NCBI GenBank assembly: GCA_943371425.1
Contig: CALRUR010000012.1
Span: forward strand, 1-64,000
Direction of reading: 5' to 3'
DNA: 64,000 nt
Origin: CAJBVG01 sp943371425
Lineage (GTDB): Bacteria > Bacteroidota > Bacteroidia > Sphingobacteriales > Sphingobacteriaceae
Made by a program: the position numbers and the translations under genes. Under the pieces are notes generated by a model that ran no database searches, had not been told where the DNA came from, and was given only the letters and a program-made list of their open reading frames with translations. Of this stretch, positions 35,110-43,091 are shown one piece after another. Numbering within the stretch: the stretch's first letter is position 1; each line of letters starts with the position of its first letter.

Positions 35110-35526
35110 TTAAAAAGTCAAGACAATTTTATTTTTTCGAACTAAATCATACAAATCACTCATTGAAGAAAATTTACAAACTTTTGGTTCATCATTATTT
35201 CGGCTTTGTAAGCAAGTGCCACAGCCTAAAATAGCACCCTTATTTTTTAGAAATTCATCTACCTGTTCTTGCAAATCTGTGTTTGATTTCACTAAACTAT
35301 CCAATTCTACACCCTTTCCTAATAGAAAAATACTCACAGTATCTCCTTTGCTTTTAGAAAAGTTGGCGAATCGTATTGCATTCCAAATTGTTTCTACATC
35401 GTTGGAATAAATAACTAAACCAATGGTTGTTGTTGATACTTTTTGATTAGAATTGTCAGCACATTGAGCTTGTAGTTTTATACTTGTTAAAAGCAATAAA
35501 CTTAATATTATTACGTATTTTTTCAT
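35110..35526 (-). CDS. exported DsrE-family protein
   Basis: A 138-aa protein with a signal peptide (about residues 1-20, YVIILSLLLLTSIKLQAQ). A DsrE-like fold follows: LVIYSNDVETIWNAIRFANF, VSIFLLGKGVELD and the cysteine segment ILGCGTCLQSR (about 100-110). DsrE-family proteins bind persulfide sulfur on a Cys in this last position. The CxxC-like pair and periplasmic location suggest a periplasmic sulfur carrier partnered with the cytoplasmic DsrE encoded next to it. Confidence 0.72.
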   Translation of the reverse strand: MKKYVIILSLLLLTSIKLQAQCADNSNQKVSTTTIGLVIYSNDVETIWNAIRFANFSKSKGDTVSIFLLGKGVELDSLVKSNTDLQEQVDEFLKNKGAILGCGTCLQSRNNDEPKVCKFSSMSDLYDLVRKNKIVLTF

Positions 35527-35527
35527 C

Positions 35528-35881
35528 TTAAAAAGTTAATACTTTGTCGCTAGTTATTATTTCGTTTGTTAGTTCTACCATCGAACTTATTTGAGCTTTT
35601 TCAACTAGTGTGATTTCTTTCAAACCTCGTGCGTCTAAACAACTACCACAAAGCAGAAGTCTTGTACCTTTGTTTGTAGAAAATTTTAGCATTCGTTCAA
35701 TATTATAATATCCATTTGGCGTATTTTGATTAGGAATAGCACAATTTACACCATCAGCCATAAGGAATACACAAACTTCGTATTCTGGAAAGTCTTTGTT
35801 TATTTGGTTGGCAATTCGTAAAGCATTGTAAGCTTTTTCTGTTCCGTATGGTGCATCGTTTATTATGATTAGAGTTTTCAT
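35528..35881 (-). CDS. cytoplasmic DsrE/DsrF-family protein
   Basis: A 117-aa protein with the DsrE/F fold and no signal peptide. TLIIINDAPYGTEKAYNALR is the nucleotide-fold-like start, VCVFLMADGVNCA the second strand, and LLLCGSCLDARGL (about residues 76-88) carries the reactive cysteines. It is one base from the exported paralogue. It would accept or pass on sulfane sulfur in the cytoplasm, with the rhodanese as an obvious partner (inference from family roles). Confidence 0.78.
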   Translation of the reverse strand: MKTLIIINDAPYGTEKAYNALRIANQINKDFPEYEVCVFLMADGVNCAIPNQNTPNGYYNIERMLKFSTNKGTRLLLCGSCLDARGLKEITLVEKAQISSMVELTNEIITSDKVLTF

Positions 35882-35887
35882 ATTCTT

Positions 35888-36313
35888 TTATTTTAATGAG
35901 TTTACTATATCTTTTAGTGTATCAAAAAGTGAAGTTGCTTCTTGGTACATTTCTTTGTTTTCTTCAAATATTTTTAGCAATAATTCCATATTCATAGTAG
36001 AAATGATTGTTTGGTCATCTTGCTCATATACTGAAATTCTGCAAGGCATAAATATTGAAAATTCAGGATTAGTGGTCAATATTTTTGAGGCCATTTTTGC
36101 TTGGCATACTTCGTAAATAAAAACATTTCGTTTTATTGGAAATCCTTTGCTTTCCATAATTTCATGGTAAATATATTCCTTCAATAATGCGAAGTCATGA
36201 ACATTACAAGCATCTTGCATTTTAGAGGCTATGTGACTTGCTTTTTTTTCACTTCTTACTTTTATAGTAAACATTTCGAACATCTGCTTTGGTGTTGGAC
36301 TTAGATTATCCAT
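35888..36313 (-). CDS. DUF302-family protein
   Basis: A 141-aa protein with the DUF302 pattern in its second half: VFIYEVCQAKMASKILTTNP (about residues 64-83) followed by SIFMPCRISVYEQDDQTIIST (about 85-105). The family often accompanies sulfur-oxidation and redox genes. A heme or thiol role has been suggested for some members, but the function is not settled. It is co-transcribed between the ArsR-type regulator and the DsrE genes. Confidence 0.72.
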   Translation of the reverse strand: MDNLSPTPKQMFEMFTIKVRSEKKASHIASKMQDACNVHDFALLKEYIYHEIMESKGFPIKRNVFIYEVCQAKMASKILTTNPEFSIFMPCRISVYEQDDQTIISTMNMELLLKIFEENKEMYQEATSLFDTLKDIVNSLK

Positions 36314-36331
36314 TCAATTTATTCTTTATAA

Positions 36332-36655
36332 TTAAGTTAATTTTTCTAATACTTTATTTTGCTTCTGAAGTGTGTCTATTAGAACCTCTCTCATAAGTCG
36401 ACAAGCTTGAGCCACCTTTTTTGATGAAAGTGAAAAATAAATACATTGCCCTTCTCGTCTAGTTTTTAAAATTCCTTTTTTTGTCATTACCGAAAGATGC
36501 TGAGAAAGGTTAGATTTAAGACCGCCTGTTATGTCCAAAATGTCTGTAAAACAAAGTTCTCTTTCTTGAAGAATATCAATTACTTCTATGCGTAACGGAT
36601 GTCCGAGTGCTTTGCAAACATCTGCGTGTAGTTCAAAAATGTGTTTATCCGTCAT
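36332..36655 (-). CDS. ArsR/SmtB-family regulator, possibly thiol-sensing
   Basis: A 107-aa winged-helix repressor. CKALGHPLRIEVIDIL is the family N-terminal helix pair, GLKSNLSQHLSVMTKKGIL the recognition region (about residues 45-63) and REGQCIYFSL the wing. It contains four cysteines (about residues 11, 31, 74, 85) but not the CxCxxC arsenite site. Cysteines near the N-terminal helix and the wing are reminiscent of persulfide-sensing SqrR/BigR-type members. As first gene of the operon it probably represses it until reactive sulfur or metal is present. Confidence 0.8.
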   Translation of the reverse strand: MTDKHIFELHADVCKALGHPLRIEVIDILQERELCFTDILDITGGLKSNLSQHLSVMTKKGILKTRREGQCIYFSLSSKKVAQACRLMREVLIDTLQKQNKVLEKLT

Positions 36656-36785
36656 TATCTAATTGTTTAATAGTTCACAAATATATAAACTATTAAACAA
36701 CTACACAATTATTCTGATATTTAATCAATTCAATAAATTATAGACTATAGAATTTTTGAAATAATATTTTTTACATTTGACTACC

Positions 36786-36915
36786 AGTAAGAGTCATTCC
36801 CTCCTACTTTTACACTGGGTTTCCAACTGGTTACCCATTTGAAAATTGAGAAAAAAAAGTCAATAGATATAAGGGTTTCGAGAGTTAGGTTCATTTACCC
36901 CACTCTCCGCTGATA
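36786..36915. repeat. 130-bp direct repeat, copy C (chromosomal junction)
   Basis: The third copy, with 36848-36912 identical to the matching 65 bp of A and B. To its right the sequence no longer matches the cassette ends but runs into a palindromic terminator and efp. It is therefore the junction of the inserted array with the chromosome. Confidence 0.75.
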
Positions 36916-36917
36916 AC

Positions 36918-36949
36918 AAAAAAGCGATACAAATTGTATCGCTTTTTTT
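36918..36949. terminator. palindromic bidirectional terminator
   Basis: The hairpin AAAAAAGCGATACAA/TTGTATCGCTTTTTT has A and T tracts on both sides. It insulates efp from the inserted array and is absent from the other two repeat junctions. Confidence 0.8.
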
Positions 36950-37006
36950 GTTTATTGCTGCTAATTAAAGGAATATTTAACATTCACCCTCATTCCCCTT
37001 TTTTAT

Positions 37007-37014
37007 TACCTTTG
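37007..37014 (+). promoter_or_regulatory. -7 promoter element of efp
   Basis: TACCTTTG matches the Bacteroidota TAnnTTTG element and lies 14 bp before the efp ATG, implying a very short leader. Confidence 0.6.
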
Positions 37015-37028
37015 ACAAAAAAAAACTA

Positions 37029-37583
37029 ATGGCTACTACATCCGAATTAAGCAAGAACTCCTTTATACGCTACAATAACGAATTATTAAAGGTAATTGAA
37101 TACGATCATATTACTCCTGGTAAAGGAAACGCTATCTACTCTTTAAAATGTAGAAACGTAGAAACCGGCAAGCAAAGTGAAGTTCGTTTTCGCTCGGGTG
37201 AAAAAGTAGACATTATAAGAGTAGACGAGCATGAAATGCAATTCCTATACTCAGAAGGCGATTCATTAATTTGCATGAATCAAGAAACCTATGATCAAAT
37301 ACCAGTACCTAATACTATTTTCGGCGAGGCTATTCAATTTTTAAAAGAAGGAATGATTTTAAAGATTCGTTTTGATGAAAATGAAAAACCTTTGGCTGGC
37401 GATTTACCAAAACACGTAGAATTAGAAACCATTTATACAGAAATGGGCGTGAAAGGCAAACTCTTTAAAGTGGCACAAGTAGAAGGCAACATAAATGTTC
37501 AGGTTCCTTTGTTTGTAGAAGTAGGCGATAAACTTAGAATTAATACCGAAACCGGTGAATACGTGGAGCGGATAATGAAATAA
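37029..37583 (+). CDS. efp: elongation factor P, divergent
   Basis: A 184-aa EF-P-fold protein with three beta domains. Domain I has the tip loop TPGKGNAIY with Lys at about residue 33, the position modified in many bacteria. The C-terminal OB domain ends GDKLRINTETGEYVER. EF-P relieves ribosome stalling at polyproline. Oddly, the domain III loop that usually reads GNTATNATKPA is replaced by a different segment (VKGKLFKVAQVEGN), so it may be a paralogue with altered contacts. It converges with the lipoprotein gene, whose stop is 6 bp away. Confidence 0.8.
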   Translation: MATTSELSKNSFIRYNNELLKVIEYDHITPGKGNAIYSLKCRNVETGKQSEVRFRSGEKVDIIRVDEHEMQFLYSEGDSLICMNQETYDQIPVPNTIFGEAIQFLKEGMILKIRFDENEKPLAGDLPKHVELETIYTEMGVKGKLFKVAQVEGNINVQVPLFVEVGDKLRINTETGEYVERIMK

Positions 37584-37589
37584 ATTATC

Positions 37590-38408
37590 TCACAACTTCC
37601 TATACACCATTCTCAACAACATTGGTTCGTCTGTAATATTATCTTTCCACCTCGTTTCTATGGTAGCTGGTAAACCTTGTTCATTGTAAGTATAAAACCA
37701 TTTGGTTCCGTTTACAAACTCGGTTATGTTGTGCGAAGATAATGCCCTTTCTTCGGTCGCTTCGGTACCGAAATACGGCAATATTTCCATCTGAAATAAA
37801 TGTGTTTGCATAACTTCCGGTTTTAATTGTGCATCGTACTTAAAGTAACGATATAGTTGTATGGTATCCTTTCCTTGGTAAAATGGATTGTTTGATACAT
37901 CCATTACATGCATCGAATAGGCAATATCCCCCTTATCATTATAATAAAAGAAATAGTAATGCAAATTGCTATCATTATAAAAGGAAACTACTCTGTTCTG
38001 TATATCGTACTGATAATTTATTTTAGATATTACTCTTGAAAATTGTATGGTTTCTTGACTGATTAACCTGCCAGCCACATCGTAATTCAAACGGATATCA
38101 TGGTTAAACTGCGGGAAATTATGATCATCATATTTAATATTTACTAATTTATCTTGATCGTATTCGAAAAAATAATCGGAACTGCTATTGTTTATAGGAT
38201 CTTGAGTTTTACGTTGAATAATATGATTCGAACTATCGTACAAATACTCTGCAATTAAGTTCTGATTGTAATCGTACACTTTATCGATTACATAAATAGC
38301 ATGCAAATTTGGATTAGGATTAGGCTGCTCAGCTTCTTCTTTATTACAAGCAATTACCGTAAGAAATAAAATACCAATTAAATAGATGTGCAGAAATCTG
38401 TTTTTCAT
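37590..38408 (-). CDS. lipoprotein with YD-like repeats
   Basis: About 272 aa. The start at Met 38408 is preferred because it directly gives a lipoprotein signal (LIGILFLTVIAC, Cys at about residue 20). An upstream in-frame ATG at 38426 would add six residues. The mature part is built of Tyr/Asp-rich beta repeats (YDYNQNLIAEYLYDS, YDVAGRLISQ, YDIQNRVVSFY), like a few RHS/YD units. It is probably surface- or periplasm-facing. The precise function is unknown. Confidence 0.65.
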   Translation of the reverse strand: MKNRFLHIYLIGILFLTVIACNKEEAEQPNPNPNLHAIYVIDKVYDYNQNLIAEYLYDSSNHIIQRKTQDPINNSSSDYFFEYDQDKLVNIKYDDHNFPQFNHDIRLNYDVAGRLISQETIQFSRVISKINYQYDIQNRVVSFYNDSNLHYYFFYYNDKGDIAYSMHVMDVSNNPFYQGKDTIQLYRYFKYDAQLKPEVMQTHLFQMEILPYFGTEATEERALSSHNITEFVNGTKWFYTYNEQGLPATIETRWKDNITDEPMLLRMVYRKL

Positions 38409-38452
38409 ATGGATGGATGTTTCCATGAACTAAGCAATAATTATTCCAGAAT

Positions 38453-38545
38453 CGTGTGCTCGTGTGCTCGTGTGTTCATGTGCTCGTTTGCTAGTGTGAT
38501 GGTATAGCGGTCTAATGTCTAAAGACTAACTACTAAAGACTAACA
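38453..38545. repeat. short-period spacer repeats (CGTGTGCT; ACTAAAG)
   Basis: 38453-38497 is a run of degenerate CGTGTGCT/GTGTGCTCGT units. 38512-38544 is a run of CTAAAGACTAACTA units. The second runs into the end of the arsenate reductase gene and encodes its last residues and stop. It is one of about ten similar spacer fillers in this window. Confidence 0.7.
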
Positions 38546-39128
38546 TCATTTCGGCTGCGATTTCTTTGCTTCTTTCCAAATACTTCTCCTCCATTAGCTC
38601 TGTTCCATCGAAGGCTTTGGGATCATCGTATTTTACAGGTATTCTGATTTCTGCGCCGGCAATGTATGGGCAAGCTTCGTCTGCACTGTTGCAAGTGAGT
38701 ATGGCTGCGAATTGTTGTGAGGGGTTAAAAGCATCATCGAATACCTTAGAGAAACCAATTATTGGCGCCTCATTTAAATCAAATTTTAAGGCATGTATGG
38801 CATTTTTTGTATTTGTTAAATTGATGCACTCAAAACCCTGCAAGGCCAATGTATCCAACACTTTTGGGAACATAGCCGTGGCTTCTGTGCCGCCAGAATA
38901 ACATTGTACATTAGGTATGTTGAAATAATGAGCCATGGTTTGTGCCCATACTTGGGCTAAGTGGCTGCGACGAGAATTATGGGTGCAAATAAAATTTAAT
39001 CGGATGGCTTCGCCCTTTTCTTTTTTCAATTTTATATAATCGATTAAAGGTTGCAACACCATTTCTCGTTCTTCAGAAATTTGCAATTCGGAAATTTCTT
39101 TGATTGTATTTTCTAACTTTTCAAACAT
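38526..39128 (-). CDS. arsC: arsenate reductase, low-molecular-weight phosphatase type
   Basis: A 200-aa protein of the low-molecular-weight tyrosine phosphatase/thioredoxin-linked arsenate reductase family. The catalytic loop is CTHNSRRS (Cys at about residue 48), the later Asp region includes VKYDDP, and additional cysteines lie in LTCNSADEACPY (about 148-158). An N-terminal helical extension of about 40 aa precedes the core. It reduces arsenate to arsenite, which the ACR3 exporter encoded three bases upstream would expel. The last four residues (VFSS) are encoded by a spacer repeat. Confidence 0.82.
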   Translation of the reverse strand: MFEKLENTIKEISELQISEEREMVLQPLIDYIKLKKEKGEAIRLNFICTHNSRRSHLAQVWAQTMAHYFNIPNVQCYSGGTEATAMFPKVLDTLALQGFECINLTNTKNAIHALKFDLNEAPIIGFSKVFDDAFNPSQQFAAILTCNSADEACPYIAGAEIRIPVKYDDPKAFDGTELMEEKYLERSKEIAAEMMLVFSS

Positions 39129-39130
39129 GA

Positions 39131-40195
39131 TTAAACTGTTTTACTGAAATATTTTTTACGAAACCAAAATGCTAAATTTACTAAGGCAATTAAAGCGGGC
39201 ACTTCTACCAAGGGGCCTATAACCCCTGCAAATGCTTGCCCACTGTTAATCCCAAACACCCCAATGGCCACTGCAATTGCCAATTCAAAATTATTACCTG
39301 TTGCGGTAAAGGCAATAGAGGTACTCTTCGAATAATCGGCTCCAAAATATTTACCGATGAAGAAACTTACTACAAACATCAATATAAAATAAATAACTAA
39401 TGGAATAGCAATGCGAACCACATCTAAAGGTATTTGAACTATTAACTCTCCCTTTAAACTAAACATCAATACAATAGTAAACAATAAGGCTACAAGGGTA
39501 ATGGGCGAAATTACAGGTACATATTTTTTGTTAAACCACTCTTCTCCTTTTAAGGCTATTAAACTATATCTGCTGATGATGCCCAATGCAAATGGGATAC
39601 CCAAATAAATGCCCACACTTTCGGCAATTTGTGCTATACTGATGTCGACTAAAAAGCCTTCATACCCGAAATAAGGTGGAAGAACCGTAATAAACACATA
39701 AGCATACACACTGTACAGTAATACTTGGAATATACTGTTTAATGCAATTAATCCTGCTGCATACTCTCTGCTCCCATCGGCCAAATCGTTCCAAACTACT
39801 ACCATGGCAATGCATCGTGCTAAGCCAATTAATATTACGCCGATCATGTATTCGGGGTAGCCTTGTAAGAACAATAAGGCTAAAACAAACATCAGAATAG
39901 GTCCTACTATCCAGTTTAAAAACAAAGAGGCTCCAAGCACTTTGGTATTTTTAAACACCTCGCCCATTTGCTCGTATTTTACTTTTGCGAGTGGTGGATA
40001 CATCATTAAAATTAAGCCAATAGCTAAAGGAATATTAGTAGTCCCGCTAGAAAAGGAATTGATAAAACCAGCACTTGAAGGGATGAAATATCCGATACCA
40101 ACGCCCAATATCATGGCTAAAAATATCCAAAGTGTTAAAAATCGGTCTAAAAAGCTCAAACGCTTTCGCTCTACTACTGGTGCACAATGTTCCAT
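39131..40195 (-). CDS. acr3: arsenite efflux transporter, ACR3 family
   Basis: A 354-aa membrane protein with about ten helices. The family's essential Cys lies in LIGLARCIAMVVVWN (about residues 123-137), and NNFELAIAVAIGVFG near the C-terminus is typical. It exports arsenite using the proton gradient. It is first in a two-gene leftward operon with arsC; no arsenic-type ArsR gene lies alongside. A TATTTTTG promoter element precedes it, in a divergent arrangement with mazG. Confidence 0.88.
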   Translation of the reverse strand: MEHCAPVVERKRLSFLDRFLTLWIFLAMILGVGIGYFIPSSAGFINSFSSGTTNIPLAIGLILMMYPPLAKVKYEQMGEVFKNTKVLGASLFLNWIVGPILMFVLALLFLQGYPEYMIGVILIGLARCIAMVVVWNDLADGSREYAAGLIALNSIFQVLLYSVYAYVFITVLPPYFGYEGFLVDISIAQIAESVGIYLGIPFALGIISRYSLIALKGEEWFNKKYVPVISPITLVALLFTIVLMFSLKGELIVQIPLDVVRIAIPLVIYFILMFVVSFFIGKYFGADYSKSTSIAFTATGNNFELAIAVAIGVFGINSGQAFAGVIGPLVEVPALIALVNLAFWFRKKYFSKTV

Positions 40196-40211
40196 GTTAT
40201 ATAATCTATCG

Positions 40212-40219
40212 CAAAAATA
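40212..40219 (-). promoter_or_regulatory. -7 element of the acr3-arsC operon
   Basis: On the minus strand this reads TATTTTTG, matching TAnnTTTG, 17 bp before the acr3 start. Confidence 0.5.
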
Positions 40220-40312
40220 CGATAATGATAATATACAAGGTTAAGAAATTATCAACAAATGATAAATAATTGGATTGGAATTTAGGTTCTACATTTTTGT
40301 TATTATTGCAGT

Positions 40313-41101
40313 ATGAATACAAACGATCCGCGTTTACTTGCTTTTGAGCGCTTACTCAATATAATGGACGACCTACGGGCGAAATGCCCATGGGACATGA
40401 AACAAACCATGGAAAGCCTGCGCCACCTTACCATTGAAGAAGTGTATGAACTGTCGGATTCTGTTCTAGATAACGACCTCCCCGAAATTAAAAAAGAATT
40501 GGGCGACTTAATGTTGCACTTGGTTTTTTATGCAAAAATTGGTTCCGAACAAAATGCATTTGATATAACCGATGTACTCAACGGAATATGCGAAAAACTA
40601 ATATCTCGTCACCCACACATTTACGGTGATGTAATAGTAAATAACGAAGAAGATGTAAAGCGCAATTGGGAACAGTTGAAATTAAAAGAAGGCAACAAGT
40701 CGGTTTTAGAAGGCGTACCGGTATCATTACCTGCATTGGTTAAAGCCTCTAGGATACAAGAAAAAGCAAGGGGTGTAGGCTTTGATTGGGAGAAAAAAGA
40801 ACAAGTTTGGGAGAAAGTAGAAGAAGAAATGCAAGAGTTTAAAGAGCATTTTAATACAGAAGATGGAACCGTAATTGACAAAGAAAATGCTGAAAAAGAA
40901 TTCGGAGATTTACTATTTTCGCTTATTAATTACGCAAGGTTTATAGATATAAATCCGGAAAATGCATTAGAGAAAACAAACAAAAAATTTATTAAACGCT
41001 TTCAATATTTAGAACAAAAAGCAAAAGACCAAGGCAAGGCTTTAAAAGACATGAGCCTTGCAGAAATGGATATATTTTGGGAAGAAGCAAAGAAATTATA
41101 A
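40313..41101 (+). CDS. mazG: nucleoside triphosphate pyrophosphohydrolase MazG
   Basis: A 262-aa two-domain MazG. The first domain has LTIEEVYELSDSV and EIKKELGDLMLHLVF (about residues 40-75). The second has VEEEMQEFKEHF and AEKEFGDLLFSLINYARF (about 170-210). These are the acidic metal-binding EExxE...ExxD sets. It hydrolyses NTPs or dNTPs to monophosphates, clearing aberrant nucleotides or modulating (p)ppGpp. The small lipoprotein gene starts one base after its stop. Confidence 0.9.
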   Translation: MNTNDPRLLAFERLLNIMDDLRAKCPWDMKQTMESLRHLTIEEVYELSDSVLDNDLPEIKKELGDLMLHLVFYAKIGSEQNAFDITDVLNGICEKLISRHPHIYGDVIVNNEEDVKRNWEQLKLKEGNKSVLEGVPVSLPALVKASRIQEKARGVGFDWEKKEQVWEKVEEEMQEFKEHFNTEDGTVIDKENAEKEFGDLLFSLINYARFIDINPENALEKTNKKFIKRFQYLEQKAKDQGKALKDMSLAEMDIFWEEAKKL

Positions 41102-41102
41102 C

Positions 41103-41837
41103 ATGAGAAGAGTACTGTATATATTAACGTTAGGAATAGTATTGGTGGCATGTTCGGATGATAAAAAAATATCAAAAGAAATGCAAGGACATTGGATGCA
41201 AAAAGATTTTTACGAAGCGGTTGTAGCTAAAAAAAACATAGCAAAAATTACAGCACCATTGATGGAGTTTATAATACCAATTGATGATAGCAATGCTACC
41301 ATCATTACTTATGGGCAAAAACCAACTACAACAGAACTTGTGCCCCACAAAAAAAACCATGTGGTTTTAAAAAACTATTTTGGCAATAATATTAATGCAG
41401 ATCTGAAACTTATAGGAAAAGAATTACATCTTATTAATGGTTATACTCAAGAAAAAATAGTGTTTGTAAAACTTACCGAAGAGGTTTATAAACCAAGTAA
41501 TAACAACGATAACATGTCTTACAGCATCCCTTTCGTACACCATCAATACATCAGCGGTACCTACCAATTAGATAGCAGCGAAGTAAAATTTGTGGATGAA
41601 GGAAAAATTAAAGGGCTTGGTAAATTTGAAAATTTTTCTTTGTGTTACGCAGATGCTTGTAGAAATGGAAGTAACAATACCCTTTTTTTATCTGATAAAA
41701 ACTACGAAGGAAATTACTACGAATACGAAATAAAAGATGATTCCTTGCTTATATACGACATCGATTCATATGCCATTGCTCGCGGAATGAAGTCGGAAAA
41801 ATTGGGGGTTAAATTTGCCCTTAAAAAAATTAACTAA
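41103..41837 (+). CDS. small lipoprotein, unknown
   Basis: A 244-aa protein. The start at 41103 gives a clear lipoprotein signal (VLYILTLGIVLVAC, Cys at about residue 17); an upstream frame extension into mazG would bury it. The rest is beta-rich with repeated short strands. GHWMQKDFYEAV near the N-terminus and YISGTYQLDSSEVKF mid-protein suggest two lipocalin-like or META-like halves. Function unknown. Its stop overlaps that of the convergent permease gene by 8 bp. Confidence 0.7.
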   Translation: MRRVLYILTLGIVLVACSDDKKISKEMQGHWMQKDFYEAVVAKKNIAKITAPLMEFIIPIDDSNATIITYGQKPTTTELVPHKKNHVVLKNYFGNNINADLKLIGKELHLINGYTQEKIVFVKLTEEVYKPSNNNDNMSYSIPFVHHQYISGTYQLDSSEVKFVDEGKIKGLGKFENFSLCYADACRNGSNNTLFLSDKNYEGNYYEYEIKDDSLLIYDIDSYAIARGMKSEKLGVKFALKKIN

Positions 41838-43032
41838 AGCGAATTGCTTTTAATGGGCTAATTCTAGTAATTAATAAGGATGCGAGGTACACAAACATCA
41901 TAGAAACCAGATACGTTGCCGCATTTAGCCATACAAAATCCATGATGTTTAAATCGATGGGTACGTATGACATGAAATAGGATTTCTGATCGAGTTTGAT
42001 AAGGTGTGTATGTATTTGTATTTGAGAAAACACAATGGTAAGCACGTTTCCAATTAACAAACCTAAGCCAATTAAATAGCTAGCATTATAGGCAAATATT
42101 TTTCGAATTGCTGCGTTACCTGCACCCAAGGTTTTTAAAATACCAATAAAACTGGTACGTTCTAAAATTAAGATAAGCAATGCCGAAATCATGTTGATGC
42201 CTGCCACTAATAACATTAGTATGATGATTACTTTTGCATTTACATTCAACAATTCAACCCAATCGTACATCGCTGGAAATAACTCTTGGTTGGAAATTGC
42301 TTTCTGATCGATGGGTAGTAAATTGTTTAAATCATCAATTACATTCTCCAAATTAGCATCAGGTTTCAATTTTAGTTGATAGGCCCCAGTTTGGTTCTCG
42401 GTCCAATCGTTTACGGACCTTATCAAGTTTAAATCGCAAATTAAGGTGTTCCTATCCAACTCTTCAATTCCTGTTTCGTATACCCCAACTATTTTCAATT
42501 TTCTAATTTTAATTACTCGATCTGCAAAATAAAACAATGCAGATTCGTTTAATTGAAGGTTAAATTTATCGGCAATAATTTTACTTATAATTACTTCATT
42601 TTTATTGTTAATTCTTACTCCCGATACAATGTTTTTTATTATAAAGTCGTAACCATTAATGTCTGAAACCCCTTTTAAAACAACTGGTTCTACCCTATTA
42701 TTCATTTTTAACAAAGAAACTTTAGAGGCATAAGAAAAAAAACTTTCTACCCCTTTTACACCTAAAATTTTTTGTTCTGTTTGTAGATTCCTTCGTATAA
42801 AATAATTGTTTTCGAAAGTGTTAGGTTGGTAGGCAGTAATTTGTGCTTGACCAGAAAAACCATTTAATTTTTCTTTGATGGTTGATTTAAATCCTCTGAT
42901 GATACCAATACTCATGAGCATTACCAATATACCCAGAGTTATACCAGCAATTGCAATACGAACGATAAGTTTAGAAAAACTCCGTTTAGATTGTAAGGTT
43001 ATTCGTTTTGCTATGTGAAAAGTATAATTCAA
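41830..43032 (-). CDS. LolC/LolE-type permease (FtsX family)
   Basis: A 400-aa membrane protein with four helices: one at about residues 20-45, a periplasmic domain of about 200 aa, and three C-terminal helices with IILMLLVAGINMISALLILI and the FtsX-type ILKTLGAGNAAIRKIF coupling segment. With a LolD ATPase encoded elsewhere it would release lipoproteins from the inner membrane. In Bacteroidota one gene often serves as both LolC and LolE. It stands alone and diverges from the NamZ-like gene. Confidence 0.8.
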   Translation of the reverse strand: MNYTFHIAKRITLQSKRSFSKLIVRIAIAGITLGILVMLMSIGIIRGFKSTIKEKLNGFSGQAQITAYQPNTFENNYFIRRNLQTEQKILGVKGVESFFSYASKVSLLKMNNRVEPVVLKGVSDINGYDFIIKNIVSGVRINNKNEVIISKIIADKFNLQLNESALFYFADRVIKIRKLKIVGVYETGIEELDRNTLICDLNLIRSVNDWTENQTGAYQLKLKPDANLENVIDDLNNLLPIDQKAISNQELFPAMYDWVELLNVNAKVIIILMLLVAGINMISALLILILERTSFIGILKTLGAGNAAIRKIFAYNASYLIGLGLLIGNVLTIVFSQIQIHTHLIKLDQKSYFMSYVPIDLNIMDFVWLNAATYLVSMMFVYLASLLITRISPLKAIRFS

Positions 43033-43091
43033 TTGATATATAATTAATCGGATGCTTTCCTTATTTTTGATGCTAAATATATTAAAAGAGT

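Noticed and set aside
1..36915. Insertion sequences or transposases in the accessory region
   Set aside because: No DDE, HUH or serine recombinase motif was seen in any frame of convincing length.
36332..39128. ArsR-type gene as the regulator of the nearby arsC-acr3 pair
   Set aside because: It leads its own leftward operon inside a cassette bounded by repeats, lacks the CxCxxC arsenite site, and is separated from arsC-acr3 by efp and a lipoprotein gene.
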